Positions 46,912 through 55,512 of a DNA stretch of 64,000 bases are shown here, piece after piece. The stretch lies in assembly GCA_963710675.1 (NCBI GenBank), contig CAVQBE010000006.1, forward strand, positions 19,635-83,634, given 5' to 3'. Origin of the DNA: JACCZX01 sp963710675 (GTDB taxonomy: Bacteria; Pseudomonadota; Gammaproteobacteria; Burkholderiales; Burkholderiaceae_F). The translations under genes were made by a program, and so were the position numbers. The notes under the pieces were generated by a model that was not told the origin of the DNA, made no database searches, and saw nothing but the letters and a program-made list of their open reading frames with translations. How positions within the stretch are numbered: the stretch's first letter is position 1; every line of letters starts with the position of its first letter.

Positions 46912-46935
46912 AAATGCGAATGAGAATTATTGCAT
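46912..46935. promoter_or_regulatory. Fur box between fbpB and fbpC
   Basis: ATGCGAATGAGAATTATTGC with flanking bases forms an imperfect palindrome (ATGCGAATGA / ATTATTGCAT) close to the Fur consensus. It lies 15-38 bases before fbpB and 19-42 bases before fbpC, so one site could repress both divergent promoters when iron is plentiful. Confidence 0.78.
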
Positions 46936-46953
46936 CTACCTTAAACTTGCCAA

Positions 46954-48063
46954 ATGCAGAGTTTCGACCGCCCGCTGCTGCTCATCGAGCGATTACGCGT
47001 CGCCTACCCGGGCAATCAAGCACCGGTTATCGACGACGCCTCTTTATCGCTAGATCGAGGTGAAATCGGATGTGTGGTCGGAAGCTCCGGATGTGGCAAG
47101 ACCACTTTGCTGCGCGCGATCGCGGGCTTCATTGGCGTCGAGGACGGCACGATCGAAATCGCGGGGGCGGTGGTGTCGGGACCTCGCTTCACTGCGGCGA
47201 CCGAGAGGCGTGGCATCGGACTGGTCTTCCAGGACTACGCGCTGTTCCCACATCTGCGCGTGAAAGACAACATCGGATTTGGCCTGCGCTTCCTCGGGCC
47301 GGCGGAGCGAGCAGCACGCGTGCACGAGATGATCGAGCTGGTGGGCCTTGCCGCCCACGCCAATCGCTATCCGCATGAACTTTCAGGCGGTCAGCAACAG
47401 CGCGTGGCGCTGGCTCGTGCGCTCGCGCCGCGGCCGTCGCTGTTGTTGATGGATGAGCCGTTTTCGAGTCTCGACGTCGACTTGCGTGCGCGCCTTGGCG
47501 CGGAAGTACGCCAGATACTGAAAACGAGCGCCACCACTGCGATACTGGTGACGCATGATCAGCAGGAGGCGTTCGCGATGGCCGACAAAGTCGGCGTGAT
47601 GCACGCCGGCCGCATCGAGCAGTGGGACCGGCCGTACGAGCTCTATCACCGGCCTGCTACGCGCTATGTTGCAGACTTCATAGGCGAAGGCGTCTTTTTG
47701 CCGGCCAAGGTGTTGACGTCGATGAACGTCGAAATCGAGCTCGGCGAGTTACGCGGCACCTGGCCAGTAAACAACATGCCTTCGGCTGAAACGTTAAACG
47801 GCGGCGCGTGCGTCGATGTGTTGCTTCGGCCCGACGACGTCGTGCATGACGATGCGAGTCCGCTGCAGGCAGAAGTGGTGCGCAAGACCTTTAGAGGCGG
47901 CGATTTCGTCTACACGCTCCGGCTTACCAGCGGTCGTGAAGTCCTGGCGCTGGTTCCCAGTCACCATGATCACGCAATCGGCGAAAAAATCGGGATCCGG
48001 CTAGACGCCGAGCATGTGATCACGTTTCCCGTAGAGTCTGGAGCAACACTTCCATTAAAGTGA
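46954..48063 (+). CDS. fbpC: Ferric iron ABC transporter ATPase FbpC
   Basis: The 369-residue ATPase has Walker A GSSGCGKTTLLRAIAGF, the signature LSGGQQQRVALARALAPRPS, Walker B LLLMDEPFSSLD and the H-loop in LVTHDQQEAFAMADKVGV. The last ~120 residues form the TOBE-like regulatory domain found in FbpC/PotA-type ATPases (VDVLLRPDDVVHDDASPLQA). ATG 46954 follows the shared Fur box. It energises the FbpB permease encoded divergently. Confidence 0.92.
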   Translation: MQSFDRPLLLIERLRVAYPGNQAPVIDDASLSLDRGEIGCVVGSSGCGKTTLLRAIAGFIGVEDGTIEIAGAVVSGPRFTAATERRGIGLVFQDYALFPHLRVKDNIGFGLRFLGPAERAARVHEMIELVGLAAHANRYPHELSGGQQQRVALARALAPRPSLLLMDEPFSSLDVDLRARLGAEVRQILKTSATTAILVTHDQQEAFAMADKVGVMHAGRIEQWDRPYELYHRPATRYVADFIGEGVFLPAKVLTSMNVEIELGELRGTWPVNNMPSAETLNGGACVDVLLRPDDVVHDDASPLQAEVVRKTFRGGDFVYTLRLTSGREVLALVPSHHDHAIGEKIGIRLDAEHVITFPVESGATLPLK

Positions 48064-48081
48064 AAGTGGATATAGAAACGT

Positions 48082-48720
48082 ATGTACCTGCCCAGCCACT
48101 TTGCTGAAGCGCGCGTCGACGTATTGCACGATTTGATTCGTGCGCACCCGTTCGGCACGTTGGTCGTGCTCGCCTCAAACGGGCTCGATGCCAATCACAT
48201 CCCGTTCGAGATTGACCCAGAGCCCGCTCCGTTCGGCACTCTGCGGGGCCATTTGGCCCGTGCCAACCCGATGTGGAAAGACTTCTCGTCGCAGGTGGAT
48301 GCGCTCGCGGTCTTTCAAGGCCCGCACACTTACATCTCCCCTTCCTGGTATCCCACCAAGCAGGAACACGGCAAGGTGGTACCTACGTGGAACTATGCAG
48401 TGGTGCATGCGACAGGACCGTTACGCGTGATTGATGACAAAGCGTGGGTCCGCCGATTCGTCGAGCACCTAACGAATCGCCACGAAGCGCATCGTAGTGA
48501 TCCCTGGAAAGTGACTGACGCTCCAGCGGACTTCGTCGACATGATGACTAGCGCCATCGTCGGTGTCGAAATCCCGATTGCGCGACTCACCGGGAAGTGG
48601 AAGGTTAGCCAGAATCGTCCGGAAAAGGATCGGGCAGGCGTCGTCGAAGGCTTGTTGCAAAACAGAAGTGACGACAGCAACGAGATGGCTCAGCTTGTGG
48701 GGCAAAAAAAGGGCGGTTGA
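48082..48720 (+). CDS. PaiB-like FMN-binding protein
   Basis: The 212-residue protein is of the PaiB/negative transcriptional regulator family, a split-barrel flavin-binding fold. Recognisable stretches are MYLPSHFAEARVDVLHDLIR, FQGPHTYISPSWYPTKQEHG and KVVPTWNYAVVHATGPLRVI. In Bacillus PaiB affects sporulation and protease genes; in proteobacteria its role is unclear. It starts 18 bases after fbpC and may share its transcript. Its last codons form one arm of a hairpin that acts on the opposite strand. Confidence 0.88.
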   Translation: MYLPSHFAEARVDVLHDLIRAHPFGTLVVLASNGLDANHIPFEIDPEPAPFGTLRGHLARANPMWKDFSSQVDALAVFQGPHTYISPSWYPTKQEHGKVVPTWNYAVVHATGPLRVIDDKAWVRRFVEHLTNRHEAHRSDPWKVTDAPADFVDMMTSAIVGVEIPIARLTGKWKVSQNRPEKDRAGVVEGLLQNRSDDSNEMAQLVGQKKGG

Positions 48721-48730
48721 GAAACCGCCC
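48704..48730 (-). terminator. Minus-strand terminator inside the paiB 3' end
   Basis: GGGCGGTT-TGAG-AAACCGCCC is an 8-9 bp stem. Read on the minus strand it is followed by seven T, so it would end transcripts of the hemerythrin gene that come towards it. On the plus strand it has no T run. It overlaps the last codons of the PaiB gene. Confidence 0.7.
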
Positions 48731-48801
48731 TGTGCCGTGCATTGAAAGGTAGTCGCGCCCGGAAGCGAAGCGCGTCCAGCTAGCAATTTCAGAGACGATG
48801 A

Positions 48802-49323
48802 TCACTCGCGATCTTCGGTGACTTCGATACCGACACCCAGCTCCTCGACCAGCTCCTGCTTTCGCTCTGCCATCTGAGGACCAAGTTCTTTTGTATCGAG
48901 CCGCGCCTTTTTCAGCTTAGGAAACATTTCGTCTTCCTCCTCCTCGACGTGGTGCTCGATCAGTTCGCTGAGCACTTTTATCTTTGCGTCGTATAGCTCG
49001 TCGTCGGGCGACATGTCTGCCAGTTGCGCAATCAGATCCTTCGCGCTCGCGTGCTCGACCACCGCTTCGTCGACCAACTCTTCCTCGTCAAGAATGTCTC
49101 GTGCCGCGGGATAGAAGATTTCTTCCTCAATCTGCGCGTGGACCGTTAGCTCGGCACAAATCGTCGCCGCGAGCGATTCTTTCTCGTTGTAACTACCCTC
49201 GTCTTCGACGAGCTTTTCATACTCTTTGAACAACTTTTCGACGTTGCGATGGTCGGCCAAGAGCAGCTCGATCGCATCAATATTCGTTCCGGCGGTTGCC
49301 GCCTTAGATGATTGGTTAGGCAT
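48802..49323 (-). CDS. Hemerythrin-domain protein
   Basis: The ~173-residue protein has a hemerythrin-like HHE four-helix bundle with likely diiron ligands: LLLADHRNVEKLFKEYEKLV, ELTVHAQIEEEIFYPAARDI, VVEHASAKDLIAQL and LIEHHVEEEEDEMFPKLKKA. Members bind oxygen, nitric oxide or iron and often act in stress handling. ATG 49323 (MPNQSSK) is preceded by GAGG at 6 bases; an upstream extension to 49401 is not conserved-looking. A terminator follows at 48704-48730. Confidence 0.88.
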   Translation of the reverse strand: MPNQSSKAATAGTNIDAIELLLADHRNVEKLFKEYEKLVEDEGSYNEKESLAATICAELTVHAQIEEEIFYPAARDILDEEELVDEAVVEHASAKDLIAQLADMSPDDELYDAKIKVLSELIEHHVEEEEDEMFPKLKKARLDTKELGPQMAERKQELVEELGVGIEVTEDRE

Positions 49324-49497
49324 GGTGATCCTCGTGGTGGGTAATAAAGAGTCGTTACCCACTGGCAATGCGTATGCCCGCCTCCAATAGCGGCCTTTCA
49401 CCCCTCAAAAGAATGAATCGAGAGGGCTTCATATATCGCTAATTCCACGTTGCAGAATTTGTCAATGATGGGGTCCCGTTAACACAGTTGGACACCC

Positions 49498-49629
49498 ATG
49501 CACCCGACCCCCGCCTGGGCGGTTTATCGCGACGCCAAGACCGGTCGCCTGATGCGCAAATACATTTCCAGCGGCAATGACAAGTCGCGTCTTCAAAAGC
49601 CGGAGCATCACAAGAGCAAACGACCCTAA
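49498..49629 (+). CDS. Small basic protein, hypothetical
   Basis: This is a 43-residue open frame with a plausible protein-like composition (YRDAKTGRLMRKYISSG followed by a lysine/histidine-rich tail KPEHHKSKRP). It has no strong RBS and I do not recognise the family. It lies at the left edge of the accessory region, between the hemerythrin gene and a decayed NHL fragment. Chance cannot be ruled out. Confidence 0.35.
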   Translation: MHPTPAWAVYRDAKTGRLMRKYISSGNDKSRLQKPEHHKSKRP

Positions 49630-49870
49630 CGGGCCGATTGGTTGGCGGAGAGAGTGTCGTCAAGAGTCATTGATCGGCACGCCTCTCCGGGATTGGTGCG
49701 GCTCGATCCCCCAATTTATCCGCCAGTTCAGTCGCCCGGTTTAGTGGCAACCGTGACGAAGTAAACCGAGTACGACGAAGCCTCGAGTCATCCGGGCGGT
49801 TCGGAGCAAGTTCCTCGCCGCGACGGCTTCCTATGTTTCCATCATCCGGTGCCGGCCGTCATCGGTCGCC

Positions 49871-50030
49871 TTATTCATTGGGCGGCGTGATCTTACGGAT
49901 CTTGTGGTTGGACCCGTTAGCGACATACACGTTGCCCGCGCAGTCCAGGGCAACGCTCCTCTAAGCCATGGTTCGCAATTGACCGCACAACTCGGCCGTA
50001 CCCTTTGCATCATGCCCGCCTCAACAAAGG
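49871..50030 (-). pseudogene. Decayed NHL-repeat fragment
   Basis: On the minus strand, GGHDAKGTAELCGQ is followed, after an in-frame stop and a one-base shift, by SVALDCAGNVYVANGSNHKI and RKITPPNE with a stop at 49871. This is the layout of one NHL beta-propeller repeat (GxxDGxGxxAxF...VAVDxxGNVYVADxxNxxIRKI). Only one repeat of the usual several remains, and it has no start. The flanks from 49630 to 49870 hold no gene I can see. It is the 3' remnant of a larger secreted or surface protein gene. Confidence 0.65.
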
Positions 50031-50043
50031 GATGAGAAATAAA

Positions 50044-50212
50044 TCAGCTTGCGGCAAGGGGAGCGCGCTTATCTGATCCAACGTGAACCAGCCGATGCTG
50101 CCCGGCGAAGGCAAGTGCACGCATTCGGCGCCGCTCCCCTACGAGTTCGAAGCCCAACTTGCCGGGCAGGGTCACAAGCGGTGAGCTGTGGACCGGAATC
50201 AGGGTACTGAAG
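50044..50212 (-). pseudogene. Possible fragment of a GNAT acetyltransferase
   Basis: On the minus strand the frame reads LIPVHSSPLVTLPGKLGFEL then VGERRRMRALAFAGQH. KLGFELVGERRR looks like the C-terminal strand of GNAT acetyltransferases (LYEKLGFxxVGxRR). No acetyl-CoA-binding motif and no start are present, and the frame runs out of the C1 peptidase end. The similarity is short, so this is a weak call. Confidence 0.25.
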
Positions 50213-50243
50213 GAATGGTTCTTCCTAACACAATCCCGGCGCC

Positions 50244-51791
50244 CTACTGCTTCTCTCCCTGCACCCCAAAGAATTGTCCAGACCAAGATGTCAGGCCCGA
50301 GAACATCCCGCTCTCTCGTGTGTGATGAAAGAGCTCAAAGCGCTGTGGCGCTCCGACAGCCAGTTGTATGTCCAACGTTAGCGCATGGGTCGTATCGTCA
50401 CTGATCGTCCCGGAGACGGGGACAGTCGGACCGTTCTCCGCTGTATAGGAGCCATTCACAGTCGAGGTTCCTGGAGCGGGGCCGGGCACAACATCGACGA
50501 TGGCGAGCGTCCCATGCCATCCGTCATGATTCATGCGCCATTTGCCTCCCCAATCATTCCGAGAGAAGGGGCTGGCAGGGCGCGCGGGCAAACCTTCCCG
50601 CGCCAGGCTTACGCCAAACGAACGTCCGTCCCAGTGCGTCTTCCCGGCCGCCAGACTAGGGCCGCGGGTGAAGACATAGGTTCGAAACTCTTGACCCTGC
50701 AGCGTGCCCGGTTGAACGCGACCCTCTTGATCCGCGATGTGAAAGAGAAGACTGCGCCCGTCGTCACCCAGACTACCATTCACGTCGAATCGCTTCCCGT
50801 CGCGGTAGTAGTTTCCTAGCTTGGTTGGCGCCACGTGATCGGAACTCCTGGGATTGAATACCCTGCGAATCACGAGCTTTCCTCGCCAGCCATCGTGATC
50901 CATGTCCCAGTTGCCAAGCCAGAACGCAGACTGCTGTGCGGGTTCCGTCGGGGGTACCACGTCGGTGATGTAGTACCCACCGAGTATCTTTTCGGATGCC
51001 GTGGCGGTGTAGTCAAGCTCGATGAAATCTCCCTCGCCCCAGGAGTTCTTGGCGAGGAACTTCTTCCTCGGGCTGTCATAGCCGATGACGAGGAGGCAGT
51101 GGCCTTCGATGTCGACCACCACCTCTCGTCCGCTTCGCAGAACCTTCTCCACATCGGTCGAGGCCGGATTCGCCGGCAGCGCCGCCCAATCGGCAACGCG
51201 GTAGCGTGCCTCGTGCCGCGCGGCAAGCGGAATGTGCTTTTCCGAGTACTCGACCGTGTCGTACTCTTCCTGGGTACCAACACTGGGGCGGCCAAGGAGT
51301 GCTTGGGCGATGCCTTCTAATTGAGTTTGCGTCTGGTACGGCGCGTAGCGTTCTTCTGGCACGGCCGAGGCAGCAAGTTTTTCAACGATGTCGCTGCTGC
51401 CCTGAAAGCCCGTAAGGGACGTATTGTTCTCGTATGGCAAGTTGTTGGTCAGGTAGTCCGGATACAGCTCGGTGGACTTCCCGATATGAAAGATGTATTG
51501 CTCCGACAGATCCAGATCGAGCCCGAACTGTCGTTTGTACGCCGCTTCGAGCGCGGCACAACCAGCAAACGCCCAGCAGGTCCCGCGAGATCCCTGCTCA
51601 CGAAAACCTGTCTGATATTGGGCGAGCGACCAAATGCTCCCACTCAACGCCGCGTCCGGAACCCGTACACGCCCGCGCGCGGCTGCCATTGCATAGACCG
51701 CCGACAATCTTGCCCGCTGCGTGTCCGGATTTTCGAGCCGGTCTCGCAAAATGGGCTGCGCCAGCCTTTGATGAAAGCGCTCGTACGGCAT
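50244..51791 (-). CDS. Papain-family (C1A) cysteine peptidase with two C-terminal repeat domains
   Basis: The 515-residue protein has a papain-like domain with the catalytic Cys72 in FREQGSRGTCWAFAGCAA, His231 in VDIEGHCLLVIGYDS and Asn249 in FLAKNSWGEGDFIEL. After it come two copies of a ~100-residue beta-type domain: residues ~288-395 (WDMDHDGWRGKLVI ... HWDGRSFGVS) and ~411-511 (WRMNHDGWHGTLAI ... SWSGQFFGVQ). I do not recognise that domain. No signal peptide is seen, so export would need another route. ATG 51791 directly follows GGAGGTGAT, a very strong RBS; an upstream extension is not needed. Confidence 0.85.
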   Translation of the reverse strand: MPYERFHQRLAQPILRDRLENPDTQRARLSAVYAMAAARGRVRVPDAALSGSIWSLAQYQTGFREQGSRGTCWAFAGCAALEAAYKRQFGLDLDLSEQYIFHIGKSTELYPDYLTNNLPYENNTSLTGFQGSSDIVEKLAASAVPEERYAPYQTQTQLEGIAQALLGRPSVGTQEEYDTVEYSEKHIPLAARHEARYRVADWAALPANPASTDVEKVLRSGREVVVDIEGHCLLVIGYDSPRKKFLAKNSWGEGDFIELDYTATASEKILGGYYITDVVPPTEPAQQSAFWLGNWDMDHDGWRGKLVIRRVFNPRSSDHVAPTKLGNYYRDGKRFDVNGSLGDDGRSLLFHIADQEGRVQPGTLQGQEFRTYVFTRGPSLAAGKTHWDGRSFGVSLAREGLPARPASPFSRNDWGGKWRMNHDGWHGTLAIVDVVPGPAPGTSTVNGSYTAENGPTVPVSGTISDDTTHALTLDIQLAVGAPQRFELFHHTRESGMFSGLTSWSGQFFGVQGEKQ

Positions 51792-52033
51792 ATCACCTCC
51801 TAATGGCCATTTCCTCCTGCAGTTCGATCCGTATCTCAGTAGCGATGCAGGTATGGCAACATCTAGCAGATCGTGGATTTTCCGATGCTCCATCTGGAGA
51901 TTTCGTCTGTCAAGTTGCAGGCTGAGGCACTACGGTTTCGCGGTACGTAAGATCAAGGTTCTTCGGCTGGCTACTGGACCCGTTGCGCAAGGCAAGCTAA
52001 GAGGGGCGAAACTCCGCATCGAGAGGCTGTCGC

Positions 52034-52600
52034 ATGACAGACAATCGCCGTGTTTTCCGCGCGCCACTGAGAGAAGGGTGGCGCGGTTTCATGGCAATGG
52101 TGCGATTGCGGAGAGCGCCATTGCTCGACCGGGGCCTCGGTCTGATCTACGACGTAGAGCGGAACATCACCTGGTTGAAGGACGCCAACTACGCCGCGAC
52201 AATAGGCCGCACGCCCGATGGTCAGCTTTCTTGGGACGATGCAATGTCATGGGTTGCCGATCTCGCGTATTGCGGCATTGCTGGCTGGCGGCTGCCGACC
52301 GCCCTCGATCCCGGTGAGTCGGTGGCATATGTCGGCGAGGACTGCAGGCGGGGTGAGTTGGGTCATTTCTTTTATGTCGCCTCAAGGATGCCGCCACACT
52401 CGATCGACGCCGAGAACCTCAGTTCTTGGAGCATCTACTGGACGGCGACCGAAGCATCGGCAACGGAAGCCTACGGTTTCAAGCTCAGCGGCCTGGAACA
52501 GGGCACGCTCGACAAGGACATTGCTGTACCCACGGGGAACTTGGTACTTGCCTGGCCAGTGCACGACGGGGACGTCTACGCGCTGCTGGACCCGACGTAG
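52034..52600 (+). CDS. DUF1566 (Lcl C-terminal) domain protein
   Basis: The 188-residue protein has a DUF1566 core: GLGLIYDVERNITWLKDANY, LSWDDAMSWVADLAYCGIAG with the closing WRLPTALDPG, and IYWTATEASATEAYGFKL. DUF1566 is found in surface and secreted proteins, among them the C-terminal domain of Legionella collagen-like protein, where it may bind ligands. No signal peptide is present. ATG 52034 has GAGAGG upstream. It is divergent from the C1 peptidase and convergent with the metalloprotease. Function unknown. Confidence 0.75.
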   Translation: MTDNRRVFRAPLREGWRGFMAMVRLRRAPLLDRGLGLIYDVERNITWLKDANYAATIGRTPDGQLSWDDAMSWVADLAYCGIAGWRLPTALDPGESVAYVGEDCRRGELGHFFYVASRMPPHSIDAENLSSWSIYWTATEASATEAYGFKLSGLEQGTLDKDIAVPTGNLVLAWPVHDGDVYALLDPT

Positions 52601-52611
52601 CTAGACAAACT

Positions 52612-54456
52612 TCAGAAACCCAATAGTGAGCTACCTCGTAGCTTGTCGCGGGCAACCTTGCACTGGGCGGGTGTCAAGTCAATGCTAGAAACAGTAGGCG
52701 AATCACACATGAGATTGTTTCTCATGTCCGGATTTTGGCAAGTGGGATGGTCCCGGCCCAGCAGAGCGTGTCCAATCTCATGCGCCAAAACTGTTCCGCG
52801 AGCGGAATATGCGACACACGCTGTTATCCCGACAGTTTGCCCGAGTGGTGTAGACGTTCCGGCACCGGTCCCCGCGTCAGCACACCGTGGTGCAATCACT
52901 ACGGTAAGCCGGTCAGAGAGATAGTCCGGGCTTTGCGCCACGGCCGCCTGCATGTCAAAAACAGCTCCGTCAAGGGCGATGTGTGAACCTTCCCTTGGGT
53001 GCGCTACGGCTCCAGGGACTTTTAGCTGCGAATAGCGCACTAGACGAAACTGGATGCCGCACTGCGCCCATATGTCATCGGGGAAAGTAATTTGTTGAAC
53101 TTGTCCGGGATTCGTGTCGCCCAGGATCGCGGGCTCACCGAGCGGAATCTTTGCTCGCGTGATGGTGCCAGCGTTCCCCGTGATTACTTGCTTCGAGAGG
53201 CCTCTTCGCAGAAATGGGACTCGATCGAAAACTGAGAGCATATTTTCTACTGGAAGCGCAGTGTCGATGACCGCTTTGTCTTCTTCATTCGCAAACAACG
53301 CGAAAACTTGAACAGGGACAAGAAAAACATTCGGGTTCAGTGCCACACGAATATTGCGAGTTGTCGGCGCAACTGCGGGCGGTCGAACGTCGAGAAGGGA
53401 GACAGTCACAGCGGCCGGACCCACACGAAGGCCTGGCGAAATGAGGGTAACCGACTCTGGGCCGTTCCAGCCGAACGTTCTATTCGGCAGTGGAACTCTC
53501 CAAAGCGAGTCGTTCAAACTTTTGTAAGGCCCAGACGTATTTCTGACATCCACGGATCCGCCGACTGCAGAGCCTTCGCCGCCACTGACGGAAAGGTAGT
53601 GGTCAGTGCCTAGAAATTCCACACCACTCGCAGCGCGCGCACCGGAAATTTTGGCGGTGTCAAAAATCCGCGGGTTGTCGAGATCCGTTAGCAGAATGTC
53701 CCCGTTCAGGCCGAACGCACCTTCTACGCAAACCGGGCCCTCGCTAAGACCGCGTGGAGCTGACGCGACGATCGAATGCCATTGTCTCGAACCACCCCGT
53801 AGATCCCAACAGGATGCGCGTCGCATGGGCCATTTGGTGCACGGCGTGTTATCCAGCACCGCTTCTCTATTAAGGGCAGCAGGGTTGCATCCGCAAGTTC
53901 CGCCGCTAACGGTGAGCCCAGCGGCACAAGTCCCTCGGCAGGGCAATTCACCGAGGCCGCCGCAGGAAACGCATGTTCCACGCTCCAGTGTTGTATCGCT
54001 GAATTTGCACGTCGTGCTTGGATTTATGCAAGTCGCGGTAGCGTTTGATGGCTGCGGTCCACAGCATGGTGCTCCCGCCGTTTGACCGCAGTCGCCCACG
54101 CAACGTCGGGTTGTCGCGTCACAGGCCGAGTTTTCGCACATCGATTTGGTGGGCACGAATTGCCCGCGGGCATTACGCCAAAAACGAGCTTGTGATGCAA
54201 CGGTGTCCGGTCCATCGCAACATACTTCGCCACTACTGCCGCATGGACGTTCGCACCGCATGGTTTCGGTGTTGCAGCCAAGACCTGCCTTGCAATGCGA
54301 TGGTCCAATCACGCCGCCGGAAGGGGAGCGATACGGTCCGCAGCAGAGTCCTCCTTCGATCCCGCATGTGAAGCCCATCACATTCGGAGGACGTGCAGCA
54401 ACCGTACTGCAGGTGAGACCCAACCCAACTGCGGCTAGAGCGAATAGACGGTTCAT
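52612..54456 (-). CDS. Secreted zinc metalloprotease with Cys-rich N-terminus (metzincin type)
   Basis: The 614-residue protein has a signal peptide (residues 1-21, MNRLFALAAVGLGLTCSTVA). Residues ~30-195 are cysteine-rich, with repeated GxxCCGP-like units (GGLCCGPYRSPSGG, GEVCCDGPDTV, GAPCCGPQPSN). The protease motif HEIGHALLGRDH (559-570) gives the three zinc ligands and the catalytic Glu of the metzincin pattern HExxHxxGxxH, followed by a Met-turn-like NNLMCDSP. The middle part is beta-rich and unrecognised. It is probably an extracellular protease. No inhibitor or secretion genes are adjacent. Confidence 0.82.
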   Translation of the reverse strand: MNRLFALAAVGLGLTCSTVAARPPNVMGFTCGIEGGLCCGPYRSPSGGVIGPSHCKAGLGCNTETMRCERPCGSSGEVCCDGPDTVASQARFWRNARGQFVPTKSMCENSACDATTRRCVGDCGQTAGAPCCGPQPSNATATCINPSTTCKFSDTTLERGTCVSCGGLGELPCRGTCAAGLTVSGGTCGCNPAALNREAVLDNTPCTKWPMRRASCWDLRGGSRQWHSIVASAPRGLSEGPVCVEGAFGLNGDILLTDLDNPRIFDTAKISGARAASGVEFLGTDHYLSVSGGEGSAVGGSVDVRNTSGPYKSLNDSLWRVPLPNRTFGWNGPESVTLISPGLRVGPAAVTVSLLDVRPPAVAPTTRNIRVALNPNVFLVPVQVFALFANEEDKAVIDTALPVENMLSVFDRVPFLRRGLSKQVITGNAGTITRAKIPLGEPAILGDTNPGQVQQITFPDDIWAQCGIQFRLVRYSQLKVPGAVAHPREGSHIALDGAVFDMQAAVAQSPDYLSDRLTVVIAPRCADAGTGAGTSTPLGQTVGITACVAYSARGTVLAHEIGHALLGRDHPTCQNPDMRNNLMCDSPTVSSIDLTPAQCKVARDKLRGSSLLGF

Positions 54457-54703
54457 ATCTCCGGCCCTAAAAGAAAATTAACTGTGCAATGTTCCACTAT
54501 GAACCAAGTAAAATCCTGCCTGGTTAGAACGTGCCAGCAAAAAGTTAAGCACTGCCCACTCAGCGCACAACCTGGGAACCTAACCTGTACTCGGTATATT
54601 CGTCTTCATGCGTTCCGAGAACATTTCTATCAGATGCAACGCTGGGTCGCCCCAATTGCGGCCTCACAATTAAGCGCCATCGAGTTTTGATAAGCCTTTA
54701 CGA

Positions 54704-55130
54704 ATGCCGAACAACGACCCCTACAGCGGCTTCAAGTTCATTGTAGAAATTGACGGCCAGCCTTTTGGCGAGTTTCGACAGCGTCTCAGGATTGGACGAA
54801 ATCGAAAACGGACTCGCGCATTCTGTGCATTGCGAAAATCTGCCCGATCCGAAAGGTCCAAGGCGTCAGGAGTACGAGATCATCAGACTCAGCAACGGTC
54901 GCGCTGGTTCGGCTGATCTCTACACTTGGTATTTGCAAGCAGCGCAGGGCAATATGCAACACAAGCGCTTAAGCCTCATTGCGGTTGATGCTGATGGCCA
55001 CAAGAAGATGCGCTGGAAATTTCGGGACGCCTGGCCAACAAAGTGGCAAGGTCCCGACCTCGGCGCAGATCCCGGTGAGGTGGTTGTCGACACGCTTGAG
55101 CTGACCTGCGATGGGTTGGAACGAGCTTAG
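54704..55130 (+). CDS. Contractile-tail tube protein (gp19/T4-like family), one frame break
   Basis: The 142-residue product starts DPYSGFKFIVEIDGQPFGEF; after a frame change near 54775 it continues SVSGLDEIENG, YEIIRLSNGRAGSADLYTWY and RDAWPTKWQGPDLGADPGEV ending VVDTLELTCDGLERA. This is the layout of the phage tail tube / gp19 family used by phages and extracellular contractile injection systems. It is the only near-complete tail gene here; sheath and baseplate pieces follow at 55.5 kb. The break could be an indel error or real decay, and the broken neighbours make decay plausible. Confidence 0.75.
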
Positions 55131-55258
55131 AAGCCGATGGGTCTCGTGTCCGCTTGTGGCCGAATGCGACATTGGTTCAACGACCGTTAACGTCAGGAGC
55201 GAACACACCACAAGTCCTCGCATCCCGCGGCGCGCTGACGGCATGTCATCCCGTAAAA

Positions 55259-55362
55259 CAAAGCTGCGATGGCAAGTTTTCGTCTATCTCGACCAAGGAG
55301 GAAAGATGGACCAAGAAACAAGCGGTGATTGCATTGTCCCTAGAAAAGCTGGAAAGCAGTAG
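55259..55362 (+). pseudogene. Fragment resembling the KQAxAIALSxAGK end of small DUF6496-like proteins
   Basis: The plus strand reads ISTKEERWTKKQAVIALSLE and, after a one-base shift, KAGKQ followed by TAG. Small basic proteins of the DUF6496 kind end with similar KKQAIAIALSEAGK text. The stretch 55131-55512 otherwise shows no gene: open frames there lack starts and similarity. A weak call based on a short motif. Confidence 0.3.
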
Positions 55363-55512
55363 GAGGCGGCGCGGGGTGGTTCGGTACTAACCTAGCCAGT
55401 TAAGTTCTTCTGAAGAGGGAATTGTGATGGGCCCTTCCATGTTGGCGCGCCGATGATCCAGCTCGATAGGTGATTCGCAGATTACGCAGGATAGTTCCTG
55501 TCGGAGGTTTGC

